Counted from the first letter of the stretch, positions 10,971 to 22,590 are shown. The stretch: DNA of 64,000 nt from Linanthus parryae (GCA_023055425.1 JALGPY010000002.1:153957345-154021344), one strand, 5' to 3'. Translations and numbers: made by a program. Notes: generated by a model from the letters alone, not told the origin.

Positions 10971-11640
10971 TTTCAAAAAACAACAAAAAATCAACCACAA
11001 TTTTTAGAATTAACTAGTTCAAGGCACTTGCGATGCATGTGGATTATTTTAATTTTTCACAGAACCACATAGTTGAGTTTTGATTGCTGGAAATGTCGTT
11101 TGATAGTGCAAGTACATTTTTTTTAATTAAGTCGCGATAAAGGCGACAAGCAAGTACGTCACAACACAGAAGCAAATAGCGAGAAACTTCTCTCGTCCTG
11201 ACAATTTTGGCTATCACTCATCTACATAAACATGTAAATACGACAGTCGAGAGTTTGAAATGCGACTAACAAATTTGGTCGCTAGATATAAACTACCAAC
11301 AGAATATCACGTCATGAGTATTTTTTCGCCGACAGAGCGCTTGTCGACTTTCACTCTAACGACAGGGTTGTGCCGACCATGGGCCGACAAACATTTTGTT
11401 GTCGATAAGATACATAGCATTTGTTGGATTTTATTTTAACAACAGAGTTGTGCCGATCACGGAGCGACAAAGATTTTGTTGTCGCCAGAATTTCAACCAA
11501 CGAGTTTAGGCACATTTTCATTAATGTTTACGTACCTATATGCATATTCCAAAAGAGTTAGGGGTAAGCCTCCGGACTCCGGTACTATAAATTTCTTACA
11601 ACATCTTTACAACATAGAGTTTCAAATTTTAATTTGACTT
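10971..11640. repeat. Dispersed repeat, copy 1 (second copy at 21838-22500)
   Basis: Alignable to 21890-22500 over most of its length: both contain GACAATTTTGGCTATCACTC, the GTCGACTTTCACTCTAACGA stretch and matching ends near TCCAAAAGA. The core holds two tandem units of about 85 bp (near 11335-11500), each with ...CGACAGxGTTGTGCCGAyCA...GGxCGACAAA...TTTTGTTGTCG, a pattern reminiscent of the subterminal repeats of CACTA-type elements. No coding capacity. The left end is cut by the copia LTR. Confidence 0.7.
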
Positions 11641-11649
11641 AATTACTTA

Positions 11650-11990
11650 ATGCATACCTCTAGTTTGCCGAAACTATCATATTGCAACCCCCAATTCTAG
11701 AACTAGCGGATTGCATCCTCCATTTGTAAAAAAATATGTCAATGTCAAACTGGGAACGAAATTCAACCATGAAATACAAACACAACGAAGGTATTTTCAT
11801 AAAATTCACATAGTCTAAGATACAATCCCGTCACATTGTTTCAGATAATGCACTTCGAGTACGTTAATTTTGCGAGGAAATTTGTTCCAAGTTGCACATT
11901 GACGTATTTTTTGCAAATGGGAGATGCAATCGGCTAGTTCTAGAACTGGGATTGCAATGTGATAGTTTCGGTAAACTAGGGGTATGCATC
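11650..11990. mobile_element. Hairpin MITE with about 78-bp inverted ends
   Basis: The left end ATGCATACCTCTAGTTTGCC and the reverse complement of the right end (ATGCATACCCCTAGTTTACC) match for about 78 bp with few differences, giving a near-palindromic 340-bp element. Target duplication is not clear, so the superfamily is unassigned. The short frames inside arise from the hairpin and are not genes. Confidence 0.75.
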
Positions 11991-12460
11991 TATATAATAT
12001 ATAAAAACAGGAAAGTGCCAAGAAGGAATATCATTACGCCATTTGTCAATTGTTTTTTATTGAGGTTTTGCCATTTGTCTTCCTTGATGGGCAATTTATC
12101 ATAAACCTCCAATGATAATACTCCATGTCATGACAGGTCACATGACAAGTAAGCTATGTCTTATTTTGTAATACATGTCAATAACTGATCAATTAAGGAT
12201 TAAAATGATGGAAGAATTATTAGTAGAAGTCAATTAAAGTAGAGCATTATGGGTGGCATGTTTCAGTTACGCATTATAGTGGTTTTACAAGATACCAAAA
12301 CTGGTAAATTCCATTTCCCAAAAGAAAAAAGAAAGAAACCTGGTAAATTCTAAGGTCCTAAATATTAAGTAAACATATTTACCTCCTTGTCTTAGAACAT
12401 AAAAGAGCTTGGACTCACGGTTATTAGAAACCATGTCATCATCTACTACTACTACTACTG

Positions 12461-12532
<72 letters not shown>

Positions 12533-14979
12533 TCGGAAATGTTTCTCATAAAAAGATTTTATCTGTTGTGAATTAATATGACATTAATACTCTATGATTT
12601 TTCATGACCAAATATCGAAAACGGAGAGAAGAAACTTGAATAGCAAAATGTTATTGCCAGTAAATGAAATGGAGTTACAGAAAATGAAAAATGGGCCCTG
12701 TAATGAGCTAAAAGAAAAGTAAAAATTTACCCTGTTGTATATAAGACCTGGCTATGCTCCCAGTCTTCCCATCTATTCGACTAGAACCTTCATCAATTTC
12801 ATCTATAACCAAGGGGTCAACTTCTTGAACGGGCAGGACAAATCAACCACTTTGTCTGATGTATTTCTCATGACTTCCGAGATCTTCATAAATCAATATA
12901 TGGTCTATTTGTCAAAAGTCCCTTTCTTCAACCAATATCTATATTCTCTTATAAAGATATTATCTATATATTTTTCTGAAACAATTGTATAGATGCTCTT
13001 CAGAATGAATATCAATGGTGAAGGTTCTTTAGCCAAGGTAAACAGAAGAAAGAAGATCACTCTTCTTACATTGATGTATTTTCTTTGCCTTACATGGGGC
13101 ATTCTGTAACAATTTATCACTGTAATTTTTTTTTTTTTTTTTGAGAAACATCACTGTCATTTCATATAAAAGTAAACACTTTATGTTGCTTAACTTATTT
13201 TTGTGAGTTAAAATATTTCTCGGGAAAATAAAATCTGTAAAGAGTCATAGATTTGAATGCGTTATTTTGGGAAGTATCAGATTTTGACGTCTTACTGTCA
13301 TCGTGATTCCTGATTTCACATTATCAAACGTTTGTGTCGTTCCATATATATTATCGTAGATATATAGTACAATAATTATAAAGCGACATAATTTTAGACA
13401 TAATTTCCTGTTTTAGTGATTTTAATCAGGTTTCAATTTTAAAAATCTAATTTTTTGGTCAAAAAGAAGAAATCGATTTTTTTTTTTGGAGTTGGAAAAA
13501 AATCATTTTTTCAAAACAATGGACCAGGGAACATTGTCCACCAAAATGAATATTCATAGTGCCCCAGATACATCTTTCTGCATTGGTCAAATCAATCGTA
13601 TTCTCTATTATGCACCATATCAAATAATCTCTTGAATTAAAATTAAACGAAAACTATTTTTTCTGCATGATAATTATTTTGCCTATTGCAAAACTTATGA
13701 AGATTATGAAACTACTCACAAAAAGAGAGGGTATTTTTGTCTAAAAAAACAAGAGAGAAAGAGATGGCATGAAAAATTTGAATTATTGTATCTTTGTACG
13801 TAACTTCCTTTTACTATCGGTATCTTTGTTGTTTTGTATTTCTTTTTATCTTACCTATTTCGATTCCAACTCTAATCGCTTAGAGGCATAGATAAAAAAA
13901 ACAATGGGGTTGATTACTATGGAGATTGAAAGTATGTATGATTATATGTGATTGTATAATTTACAAAGAAATATTAAGCGATGACACTGACATAAATTTT
14001 TTATTTGAAAAACATTGTATGGTTTCTAGCAGACGTGTATGATTTTCCTATAAGATTTTCATATATTGAACATTATCGATAATTTACTCAATTATTAGCA
14101 ACCATCGATTGACCTTTTGTTAGATAGTTTAAAAATGAATACCAAATCATATTTTTCAAAAAAAATAAATAATACAAAATCATAATTTGAAACAAAAAGG
14201 GAGGATTTTTTTCTTATGGTAATCAGAAATTGTTATTAAATATTTACTTGGTAAATCAAGAAGCTGTAAAACAAAGAAAAATTCCAGATACAACTAATGG
14301 AAAATTATAACCCCAAAAGAGTCCCATTTTTTTTTTAAATATTACAAGTAATTACTGTGTCATCAACATGAAGATCTATTTCTACTTACAGTATCATATC
14401 CTTTTTTTTTATTTTTTTAGAAAATCTACTTACATATCCTCATAAAAGAAGGAACATGAAAATAAATGAATATAAACACACGTATTTTCATAGCCATACC
14501 CCTTGCTTGAAAGAAGACACCTAACATGATCTTTATTTGATAGTTTCTGCCATTAATTTATTATTATTGTTGAAGTTTGTTTCATTCTTTTACTGTATTT
14601 TTCACTTATAAATAATTTATGTGAAATCCAAATTGGCCTTTGAGATCATCTATTTAGTTAATATACCAATGTAGCATACAAGAGAAACATATACTTAATT
14701 ACTTAATGCATACACCCAGTTGTGTACTCCTCATGTTCTATCGTAATGTGATATATTTGTTGATCTTTTCTGAAGTTAAGAATCCTTTGACACTAGAATA
14801 TTAGAAAATATAAGTCACATAGTATACTTAATACTTTGTGAGTCTTACTATTATTTAGTCATACTATGAGTTATTTAATAGTATAGTCTCTTTACAAACA
14901 AGAAATATTCATGTACAACTAAAGCCCATTTAATGTATAAGTGTATGAGCGAAATCAGAGAATTTTTAAGATGGATATA
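11991..14979. other. Gene-poor AT-rich stretch
   Basis: Apart from the microsatellite at 12442-12532 I see no gene, RNA or recognisable transposon. Short frames such as 12735-12992 have no family features and share their bases with frames on the other strand. The 5' part of the Helitron ending at 15014 must lie somewhere here, but its start could not be fixed. Confidence 0.5.
12442..12532. repeat. Microsatellite (CTA)n then (ATA)n
   Basis: About six CTA/ACT units followed directly by about 24 ATA units. Confidence 0.95.
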
Positions 14980-14985
14980 TGCCAT

Positions 14986-15014
14986 CCCGCGCTATAGCGC
15001 GGGGTAACGTCTAG
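14986..15014 (+). mobile_element. Helitron 3' terminus
   Basis: A perfect 18-bp palindrome CCCGCGCTATAGCGCGGG (14986-15003) is followed 7 bases later by CTAG (15011-15014) and then T. A hairpin plus CTRR next to T is the Helitron 3' signature. The 5' TC end was not located. Confidence 0.65.
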
Positions 15015-15230
15015 TTAAGTAATTAAGCTTTTTAATTTTTAGTCAATTTAGTTGAAAACTACAGATAATACCATGAGTGTCTGCAAAAATGAAACCATTG
15101 TCGGGATGAATTTTTCTTGTTTCTTACAGCTCAAAGCTCTGGCACCCAATATTACATTACATTAGTCGTTCTAAGAGCACTTGATCTAACATTATTGCAA
15201 TTGTTACTTTAAACATTTAATAAATTGATC

Positions 15231-15340
15231 GACGAGTAGTCAGAGATGAGATATATTGGAGGAAACCAAACAGAATCAAATAGCAATGCTAGCAATTTTC
15301 TGTTTAGTTCCCTCCAATCCTAACCTACGACATTGCACCC
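15231..15340 (-). ncRNA. MIR2275: MIR2275-like hairpin A1
   Basis: A minus-strand hairpin. The 3' arm (15247-15270) reads TTTGGTTTCCTCCAATATAT..., matching miR2275 with a 2-nt AT insertion in the tail. The 5' arm (about 15320-15295) contains GGATTGGAGGGAACTAAACA, pairing along the whole miRNA. Second hairpin of its cluster, counted from the TATA box. The insertion may shift or abolish the mature 22-mer. Confidence 0.75.
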
Positions 15341-15387
15341 TTTTGTCATCACCTCTGGCTCCGGAAAATGAACAAATCCATGATACT

Positions 15388-15500
15388 GGTAAGTGTTGGA
15401 TATAAGATATTGGAGAAAACTAAATACAATTGGCATGGTATTCATTATATCAGCAGACATATATTTAGTTTCCCCCAATTCTTACATACAACAATGCACC
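15388..15500 (-). ncRNA. MIR2275: MIR2275-like hairpin A2
   Basis: The minus strand folds with 5' arm from 15500 (GTTGTATGTAAGAATTGGGG...) and 3' arm 15424-15403 (TTTAGTTTTCTCCAATATCT + TA). Over 35 paired positions are visible. The 3'-arm 22-mer differs from canonical miR2275 at three positions. First hairpin after the promoter. Confidence 0.75.
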
Positions 15501-15586
15501 TCTCTAATCTGAAAGCATTTCTCTCTTGTTTGTGTGTTTAATGACTTGTATCAGGTGTTGTGTGAATTCTCTGCAAGCAAATGGTC

Positions 15587-15596
15587 CTATTTATAG
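15587..15596 (-). promoter_or_regulatory. TATA box of miR2275 cluster A
   Basis: The minus strand reads CTATAAATAG inside a block, GGTGGCTATAAATAGGACCA, shared by all three copies. It lies about 90 nt before hairpin A2, so the transcript would start near 15560. Conservation across diverged copies supports function. Confidence 0.65.
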
Positions 15597-15759
15597 CCAC
15601 CTAAAGATCAATGGATTTGGTAATACAAGCATTTCATGCAGAGCGGATGAGTACAATTCAGTGTCTTTTACCAACAGATCAGTACACACACCACTAGCTG
15701 CAAACTGACCCACGGATCTCCCAAAATCTTTCAAGGAAACACCATCTGATTGCCTTCAG

Positions 15760-15787
15760 ATCTCTCTCTCTCTCTCTCTCTCTCTCC
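15760..15787. repeat. (TC)n microsatellite of copy A
   Basis: A CT run just upstream (minus strand) of the cluster A promoter. Equivalent runs occur at 18614-18650 and 26257-26320 in copies B and C. Confidence 0.95.
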
Positions 15788-16458
15788 AGTGATGCCAGGT
15801 GGCTTCAATCTGGGGCTGCCAACAGACTGAGCTTATGAGATTGACCAAAAAAATCAAATCCCACTCGTGTGTACAAGTGGGCTAGGCTCCACTTTGTAAA
15901 ATAATCTCTTCTTAATAGTTTCCAACAAATTGAACTAGTTGTTCATAACCTCTTCAGATAGCATCTGAAGGTGTATTAAACAGAAAAATGCTTAATTTCC
16001 TATGTCTTGATGTACCTAACTGTAACATTGACACTTCAACTGCCATTAGACGTGTGTATACGATGCAAATAAGTCTTGATCAAATCAGTTCTATCAGCAT
16101 TGTACACTTATGCTGCATCTGTCCGGCAACTGAAGAGTAATATACAGAGTTCTTCATCTCATTTCCCTTTAACAGAATTGCTCGCATACAATTGTGCTAA
16201 AGCGACATTTCTTAACAGATAATAGTTTTGAACTGTTGCAATTTTTTTTTCCACTGATGCTTCTTGTATGTATTCGGCCGTGATGGCCTTTCATTAACGA
16301 TAATCTTTATTTCTCTTGGGAAGAGAACTCTGGAAGCTAGATGACACATTATCAACAGCAAAGCATTAAGACCACGATGAAAACGATTTCTCTCCAGGAC
16401 ATAACTTATCCGAAGATAAAGATTCGTGTGTTAAGACAAAATGATAGAATGCCCAACC

Positions 16459-16578
16459 CTATGTAACCTCCAGAGGCCGAAGGATTTCAGCTTTCAAGTC
16501 TTCAGAAGACTCCAAAGCTGAACCTGAATTGATTGTCCTTGATACTGAATTCGGCATCTCTGCTTGGCAAAAAGATTT
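16459..16578 (-). pseudogene. Cystathionine gamma-synthase last-exon fragment
   Basis: On the minus strand it aligns to the true last exon (33334-33211). The shared core gives KDN...RFSFGV, and the position of the final TAG is kept (16461-16459). A 5-nt deletion after RFSFGV shifts the frame, and the bases before it run into a poly-T tract, so there is no upstream exon. It is a by-product of the segmental duplication. Confidence 0.8.
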
Positions 16579-16599
16579 TTTTTTTTTTTTTTTTTTTTC

Positions 16600-17402
16600 A
16601 TATATTCAAAGTCTTCTTCTATTTACTTGGGCATAACAAAAAAGAACGAAAAATGTAACAGCTTTCTTCAGAGGCATACAATGACCTTGAGGAACTAAAT
16701 TGAGGGTCTGGATATAAGGTGAAGCTATGGCATTCAACACTATCAGAGACCTATAAGACATGTTCTTCAGTATATCTCCTTGAAATCAACCTTGCAAATA
16801 CTACGTAAAATTTGAACAAAGTTTGACTAAGTGGGGGCAGCAGTTCAGCTTGGCTAAGAGTATGCTTTTTGGTAGCCAGTTCAGTGAGTAGCACGCGCTG
16901 TATCCTGATTTCTTGGACGTGTTGGCTGATTGCTAACATTTCGCCTCTTCTAGACCAGATTCAGACTAGGATCAATAGCTGCAAAGAGAAATAAGTTTTC
17001 ACAGCTGGGAATGTTTTTTCCTTTGCTCCGAATCACCTTATGTTGGTTATCCTGGTTACGAATACCCTTCTGTGTCGTTGAATATTTCTTGACTGATCAA
17101 TGTGATGGATAGAATAAACTGTGAGAACTCCATTTACTGAGGTCAGCAAAAGATCTTCTGAATGTTTGGTAGCTGTGTTTAGACCCTTTTTTGTTACTAA
17201 TAAGTCTTACTAAAGACATGAACTTTTTGATGTAGAACTTGCAAAGAAAAGAAAGTACAAAACTGAGATTTAGTATAGAATATATCTGGGGTTTCATGAT
17301 AGTGATCCAGATTAGTTGGCTGAGGAACATGAGATATTAGCTGCACTATAGGATTATTAAGTTCATTATTGAGACTTGAGAGATGAATTATTAATTGTAC
17401 AT
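16600..17402. other. Unannotated stretch between duplication copies A and B
   Basis: It starts with a run of about 24 T (16576-16599). No gene, RNA or transposon ends recognised. Short frames on the minus strand lack family features. Confidence 0.5.
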
Positions 17403-18121
17403 GGAGCATCACCAAGAAACAATTCAGAATACAAAAAATGTACAATGGTGTTGGCGAAATCAAAAACCCGCAACATTTTCTCCAACAATCTCATTTTCTA
17501 ATGAAACCTATTCTAAATGAAAAATGATGCAACAATGTACCAATATGAATAATCCCCATATATTTGATATTTCCGCGACAAAAGCGAAGAGATTCAGGAT
17601 CCTGATCCAAATTAACTCATGCAAGCTTGCAGCCACGGCAAAGAGACTATAGAAGTCAAAGCTTATATGAACAATAATGTTAACTCTACCGTACTTGTTT
17701 TATTCTTTCTTTTCAGGACAGAGCATTTCATAACTGTAATTTAGGAGCCTATAATTTGGGGTATTGGTAAACATAGTCCTTCTTTTGCCTTTTTTAACTA
17801 CTGTTATTTTCACATAGCAGCTTCCTGTACCGCCATAGCATTCCCAAACTACCCATAAGATGTTCCCGATAGCAAGTCAATGTTACCAAGATAAAGCGAA
17901 AATCATGCTCTTTGTTGGAGTGTACTTTGATCAATAGATTATGCAACTAATGTAGCATAAGAATATGAAACTGAAATAAACAATATGCATTTAACTAATG
18001 CTAATGACTGGTAGCTCCAATTGTTAGTTAAGGACTGTTAACTGCCTCAAAAATATTTAAGTTCTGACAGCACTTGACCGAAGAGTATTGGGATTATTAC
18101 TCTTAACATTTATTGAATGAT

Positions 18122-18226
18122 CGAGTAGTCGGAGATGAGATATTGGAGGAAACCAAACAGAATTGAACAGCTATGCTGCTAATTTTCTGTTTAGTTCCCT
18201 CCAATCCTGACCTACGACATAGCACT
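18122..18226 (-). ncRNA. MIR2275: MIR2275 hairpin B1 with canonical mature sequence
   Basis: The minus-strand 3' arm at 18157-18136 reads TTTGGTTTCCTCCAATATCT followed by CA, identical over all 22 nt to miR2275 as I know it from rice and maize. The 5' arm (about 18215-18182) contains GGATTGGAGGGAACTAAACA and pairs through the miRNA with one G-U and one small bulge; the loop is about 15-20 nt. By family knowledge this miRNA triggers 24-nt phased siRNAs in anthers around meiosis. Expression cannot be judged here. Confidence 0.88.
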
Positions 18227-18274
18227 CTTTTGTAATAATCTCTAGCGCCAGAAAATGAACAAATTTATGATATT

Positions 18275-18395
18275 GGTAAGTGTTGGATATAAGATATTGG
18301 AGGAAACTAAATACAATTGACATGATATTCTCATTATACCATTACCAACAAACATATATTTAGTTTCCTCCAATTCTTACATACAACAATACACC
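18275..18395 (-). ncRNA. MIR2275: MIR2275-like hairpin B2
   Basis: The minus-strand 3' arm 18311-18290 reads TTTAGTTTCCTCCAATATCT + TA, differing from miR2275 at two positions (nt 4 and nt 21). The 5' arm GTAAGAATTGGAGGAAACTA (from about 18380) pairs almost perfectly. Identical 22-mer to hairpin C2. Confidence 0.82.
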
Positions 18396-18478
18396 TCTCT
18401 AATCTAGAAGCAACTCTCCCTTTGTGTGTTGAATGATGTGTCTCAGGTGCTGTGTGAATTCTCTGCAAGCAAATGGTC

Positions 18479-18488
18479 CTATTTATAG
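18479..18488 (-). promoter_or_regulatory. TATA box of miR2275 cluster B
   Basis: The minus strand reads CTATAAATAG in the same conserved block and at the same spacing to hairpin B2 as in copies A and C. Confidence 0.65.
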
Positions 18489-18613
18489 CCACCTAAAGAA
18501 CAAAGGCTTTGGCGATATCATGCATTTCATGCCTAGCAGATAAGTACAATTCTGTGTTTTGACCAACAGATCAGTACAGACAGCACTTGCTGCAACTGAG
18601 CAACAGATCTCCA

Positions 18614-18650
18614 ATCTCTCTCTCTCTCTCTCTCTCCCTCTCTTTCTATG
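18614..18650. repeat. (TC)n microsatellite of copy B
   Basis: An interrupted CT run upstream of the cluster B promoter. Confidence 0.9.
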
Positions 18651-18758
18651 CCTGATGGCTTCAATCTGGGGCTGAAAACAGACTGAGTTGAATGAGATTA
18701 ACTAATCTCTTAATAATTCCCACAAATTCAACATGTGACAAGGGCTGTTGGTTCCTAT

Positions 18759-19817
18759 TAGAGGTGTCAAACGGGCGGGTTCGGGTGGACCCGACCCGTT
18801 TATAAATGGGTTCATTGTACATGGGTCCAACCCGTTCTACCCGTTTAAATGTTACGGATTTTATGGGTGGGTCATAAGCGGGTCAATGTGACTCGTTAAC
18901 CCATTTCTAACCCGTTTTGAACCCGTATATGCTAAAATAGAAAAAAACACATACCCCATATGTTTTTATTAATAGGTTTTTTAAACACTTTTTTGTTTTA
19001 TTTTTTAAACTATCAACATAAATTTTTCATTTTCTACAAAAGAGGGACTGAATTTAACAAATTATAATATATAAATAAAACACCCATCAAGAAAAATATA
19101 CTTTTCTCAAAAAAAAAAAAAAAAAAAAAAACAATAAATATCTAAAGTTTTGCCCTAGCACTGGAAGACACGAAACATAGTCTCTCTTGAAAACATCACT
19201 TTCTGGTCAAAAGAAAATAAGAAAATAAAAATAAATAATCTCGCTCTCTTTTTGTCCCAAAAGACGACCGGTCTTCACCTTTCTCTATCTGAAATCATTC
19301 CAACAGCAATTCTAATACTCGCCTTGTCTTTTCCGTCGATTTGAAGGCTTGGTATAGTATTTCAATTTTGGAGGATTCGTCAAACCGGCTCATCGAAGAC
19401 TTCAATAGCATTTGAAAAATCGATTTCAAGTTCTCGATCGATGTAGAGGCAACATAGAATAGAGGTAAACAAAGTGCTCTGATCTGGATGCAGAATCGAT
19501 TTCATGTTTTCGATTTCAATTTGAAAATTCCGATCTGCTTGAACATTAGACTGGGCGTTCTTTCGTTAGCTTGTCCAAACATGAAGGTAAGATACTCGTT
19601 CCTTAGTCCTTTATAGTTGAGGCGAGAATAGAGAGATGCTGAGTGAAGAAACGGGTTTAGACGGGTTCACTTCTCAACCCGCGTAACCCATGTAATTCAG
19701 CGGGTTGAATGAAACCACCCATTTCAACCCGTTTGTACAAATTAACAAGACCCGAACCCGTTTAAACTTGGCGGATACGGGCGGGTTGACGGGTCCGGGT
19801 CAACTTTGCCAGCTCTA
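18759..19817. mobile_element. Non-autonomous hAT element 1 (1059 bp)
   Basis: A perfect 8-bp duplication GTTCCTAT flanks it at 18751-18758 and 19818-19825. The ends TAGAGGTGTCAAACGGGCGG and (reverse complement) TAGAGCTGGCAAAGTTGACC are inverted, with a TAGAG-TG-CAAA core usual for plant hATs, followed by repeated AACCCGT/ACGGGTT motifs near both ends. No transposase frame. Confidence 0.92.
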
Positions 19818-19825
19818 GTTCCTAT

Positions 19826-20117
19826 CAGGGCACATCTTCTAGAATGTTTACTTGACCCGGGGTGGGCCTATGGCCACCCTGGATGTTTTTTTCCTCTACT
19901 ACAATTTTGAGTTTTTTAATCAAAAATTTCATATATGCCCCTCCTGAAATTGCGCAAAGTACCTCAGTGTCTGTTGAAACCACTTAAGTACCCATAAAAT
20001 AAACACAAATATTTATTATTTAGGCCCAAAATACTCACTATATAACATATTAGGCCCAAAACTCTCATTATATGTAGATTTAGGCCAAAAATTTCGTGTC
20101 AATTTTTTTTACTCTGT
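19826..20117. other. Short spacer
   Basis: AT-rich spacer between the hAT and MULE. Nothing recognised. Confidence 0.5.
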
Positions 20118-20126
20118 AAGTATAAA

Positions 20127-21751
20127 GGGTAAAAGACATTTTCCACCCTCCAACTATGGAGAAAAGACATTTTGCCCCCTGATTTATGGAAAAAGACATT
20201 TTGCACCCTTGTTAACGGATGGAGGGTGGACAGATACCACCCTTCTGTTACAATCCGTTAGTGGAGGGGTGAAAACTGACCTTTTGTGACCATTTTACCC
20301 TTATTGATTGTGGACAAATACCACCCTTTTTGTTTATTATAGTGTTCATCATGTTCTTGATGTTCTTCACCACCAACAACACCACCCCACCTCCACCACC
20401 AAAACCACTGACTCAATACAACCCAGATTAATTACCACAACCCAGATTACCACCTCAACAGCCACCACTCACCTTCAACTCTCAGACCAAACTTCGCCAC
20501 CAACTCCAGCATCACCACCACCATTACACCACCACAAGCAACACAACAACCTGCCATCATTTGCCAAACTAATCACCTCCAAACTAACATCCTCATTTCC
20601 AAACCCTAACTTATCTCTTTTTGAACAACAAACAGGATTATAGAAGATTTTTTTTTTTTTTTTAGATACTTCGGAAATAAAGATTATAGAAGATTACACA
20701 AACTTTAACTTAAACCAAAGAAATTCAGAAAAAAAAAAAACAAAATTATTAATCCCAACTCAAATCGTACTGACAAGCCAAAAATCAGAATTCCAAAATT
20801 GAAAAGCACGACCCCAACAACCACTAACCTCACTACAGTCACCACCATCCCACTGCACTATACCCAGATTCTAACCAAGATTGAACAGCAAGAAGGGAAA
20901 ATTTGAACTAGAGCTCTGTAGAGAAATTAGGTCACTGAATTGGGTCAGATTATAGCAAACCCAAGTCCAAGAGGAATCCAAAAATTAAGAACAGGAACAA
21001 GAGAATCAATTGGGTCAGATTACAATCACCACCACCCCACTGCACTATACCCAGATTCCAACCTCCATCAACACCACCACTGCTTCAAACTAACCCAGAC
21101 TGCAACACGTCCGCATTATAGATCGGTCGTGGATCTTGGCTGCGGTGGAGTTGGACGGTGATGATCCTTAGTCCGTTCGTGCCTTACTCTCTCTCTTATA
21201 GATCTGTGCTTTCTACCTTCTGTGTGGCTGGGCTCAGACGGTGAACTGAGAGAGAGAGAGAGAGAGAGAGAGTGAGAGAGAGAACGGGGAAAGAGGAGAA
21301 GAGGAGGTGGTGTTTTCGTCGAAGGTTTTGGGCAGCGTTACTGGAGATTTTTGGGTGGAGTGGGTTTGTTTGATTCAAAGGAGAAGACAAAGGAGGTGGT
21401 TCCGTCTGGGTTGCTACCGGCTTCGGTGGTGGCGGCCTTGGTTGGCTCTGTTGGTCTGACTGGAGAGAGAGACAAAGGGATGGAGGTGAAGAGGAGAAAG
21501 AGAGAGAGAAGAAAGGCCAAAGAGAGAGAGAAGAGATAAGTTAGGGTGTGGAAATGAGGAGGGGAAGGAAGGAAGAGCATTTATAGTGGGGAAATTTGTT
21601 AACATTTCAGGGGTATTTTTGTCTTTCCGTACCTCCGTTAGTCAACCGTTAGTTTTTTAACTCTGACAAGGGTGCAAAATGTCTTTTTCCATAAATTAAG
21701 GGGAAAAATGTCTTTTCTCCATAGTTGGAGGGTGGAAAATGTCTTTTACCC
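20127..21751. mobile_element. Non-autonomous MULE 1 (1625 bp)
   Basis: A 9-bp duplication AAGTATAAA is perfect at 20118-20126 and 21752-21760. Terminal inverted repeats of about 85-90 bp start GGGTAAAAGACATTTTCCAC on both ends. The interior has no transposase; it contains CA/GT-rich and (GA)n stretches (for example 21248-21278). Frames at 20308-20643 (plus) and 21338-21580 (minus) are low-complexity (His/Thr/Pro or Leu/Ser), and I would not call them genes, though captured host sequence is possible. Confidence 0.93.
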
Positions 21752-21837
21752 AAGTATAAATTGTGTCCTCCGTGATGAAGAATCATGCGTCTGCCCCTGG
21801 TTTCTATTAATATGCAGAATTTCACTAGTCACTCGTA

Positions 21838-22500
21838 ACCAGGGGCGGTGGTGTAAAGGGGCACAGAGGGTCACCTGTCCCCTCAACATTTCACAGAACC
21901 ACAAAATCACCCATAATTTTTAGAATAAAATAGTTTAATGCACGTGTGGATTATTTTAATTTTTCACGGAACCACATAGTTGTGTTTGGATTGTTGGTAA
22001 TTTCCTCTAATGATGTAGGTACATTTTATTATTAAGTTGTGATAAACGCGATAAGCAAGTGCGTCACAAAGCAGAAGAAAATAGAGAGCTCTCCTAGTGA
22101 CAATTTTGGCTATCACTCATCTACATAAACATGTAAATACGCCTGCAACTAACAAATTTGGTCGCAGATAGAAACTACCGACATAATATCATGTCATGAG
22201 TATTTTTCCGCCGACAAAGCGCTTGTCGACTTTCACTCTAACGACAGAGTTTTGCCGACCACGGACCGACAAACATTTTTTTCTTCGTTAAAAAACAAAG
22301 CACGTGTCAGATTTCACTTTAACGACAGAGTTGTGCCGGCCACGGACCGACAAACATTTTGTTGTCGGTAGAATTTCTACGGACGAGTTTAAGCACATCT
22401 TCTAGAATGTTTACTTACCTCTGTGCAAATTCCAAAAGAATTATGGGTAAGCCTCTGGTACCATAAATTCTTACAACATAAACTTCGCAGATTTTTATTT
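21838..22500. repeat. Dispersed repeat, copy 2
   Basis: The counterpart of 10971-11640, here with its left part intact (CAGGGGCGGTGGTGTAAAGG at about 21841). It has the same two roughly 85-bp tandem units with GACAAA/TTTGTCG inverted motifs. No coding capacity. Confidence 0.7.
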
Positions 22501-22590
22501 TTTGTTGCATTTAGTTCATATTATTATATCAGGATTAATATACAAAGCCAACTTAAGAATGGTGATTGCGTATATCAGCCAAAATCTATA

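Larger units (their letters stand above)
15175..16590 (-). repeat. Segmental duplication copy A (miR2275 cluster plus synthase 3' end)
   Basis: 15175-15800 aligns to 18070-18640 and 25690-26320 (miRNA cluster). 15957-16140 aligns to about 26645-26820, and 16270-16578 aligns to about 32290-33330 including the last exon of cystathionine gamma-synthase. So the ancestral unit spanned the miRNA cluster and the gene's 3' end in the order still seen at 25750-33334. Confidence 0.85.
17403..18720 (-). repeat. Segmental duplication copy B
   Basis: 17403-17960 aligns to 24695-25560 (both with AACATTTTCTCCAAC and TCTCATnTT blocks), and 18060-18700 aligns to the miRNA clusters of copies A and C. Copy B lacks the MITE present in copy C at 25076-25448, giving an empty-site comparison. 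Confidence 0.85.

Noticed and set aside
20308..20643. His/Thr/Pro-rich frame inside MULE 1
   Set aside because: Low-complexity CA-rich sequence with no family; capture of a host gene cannot be shown.
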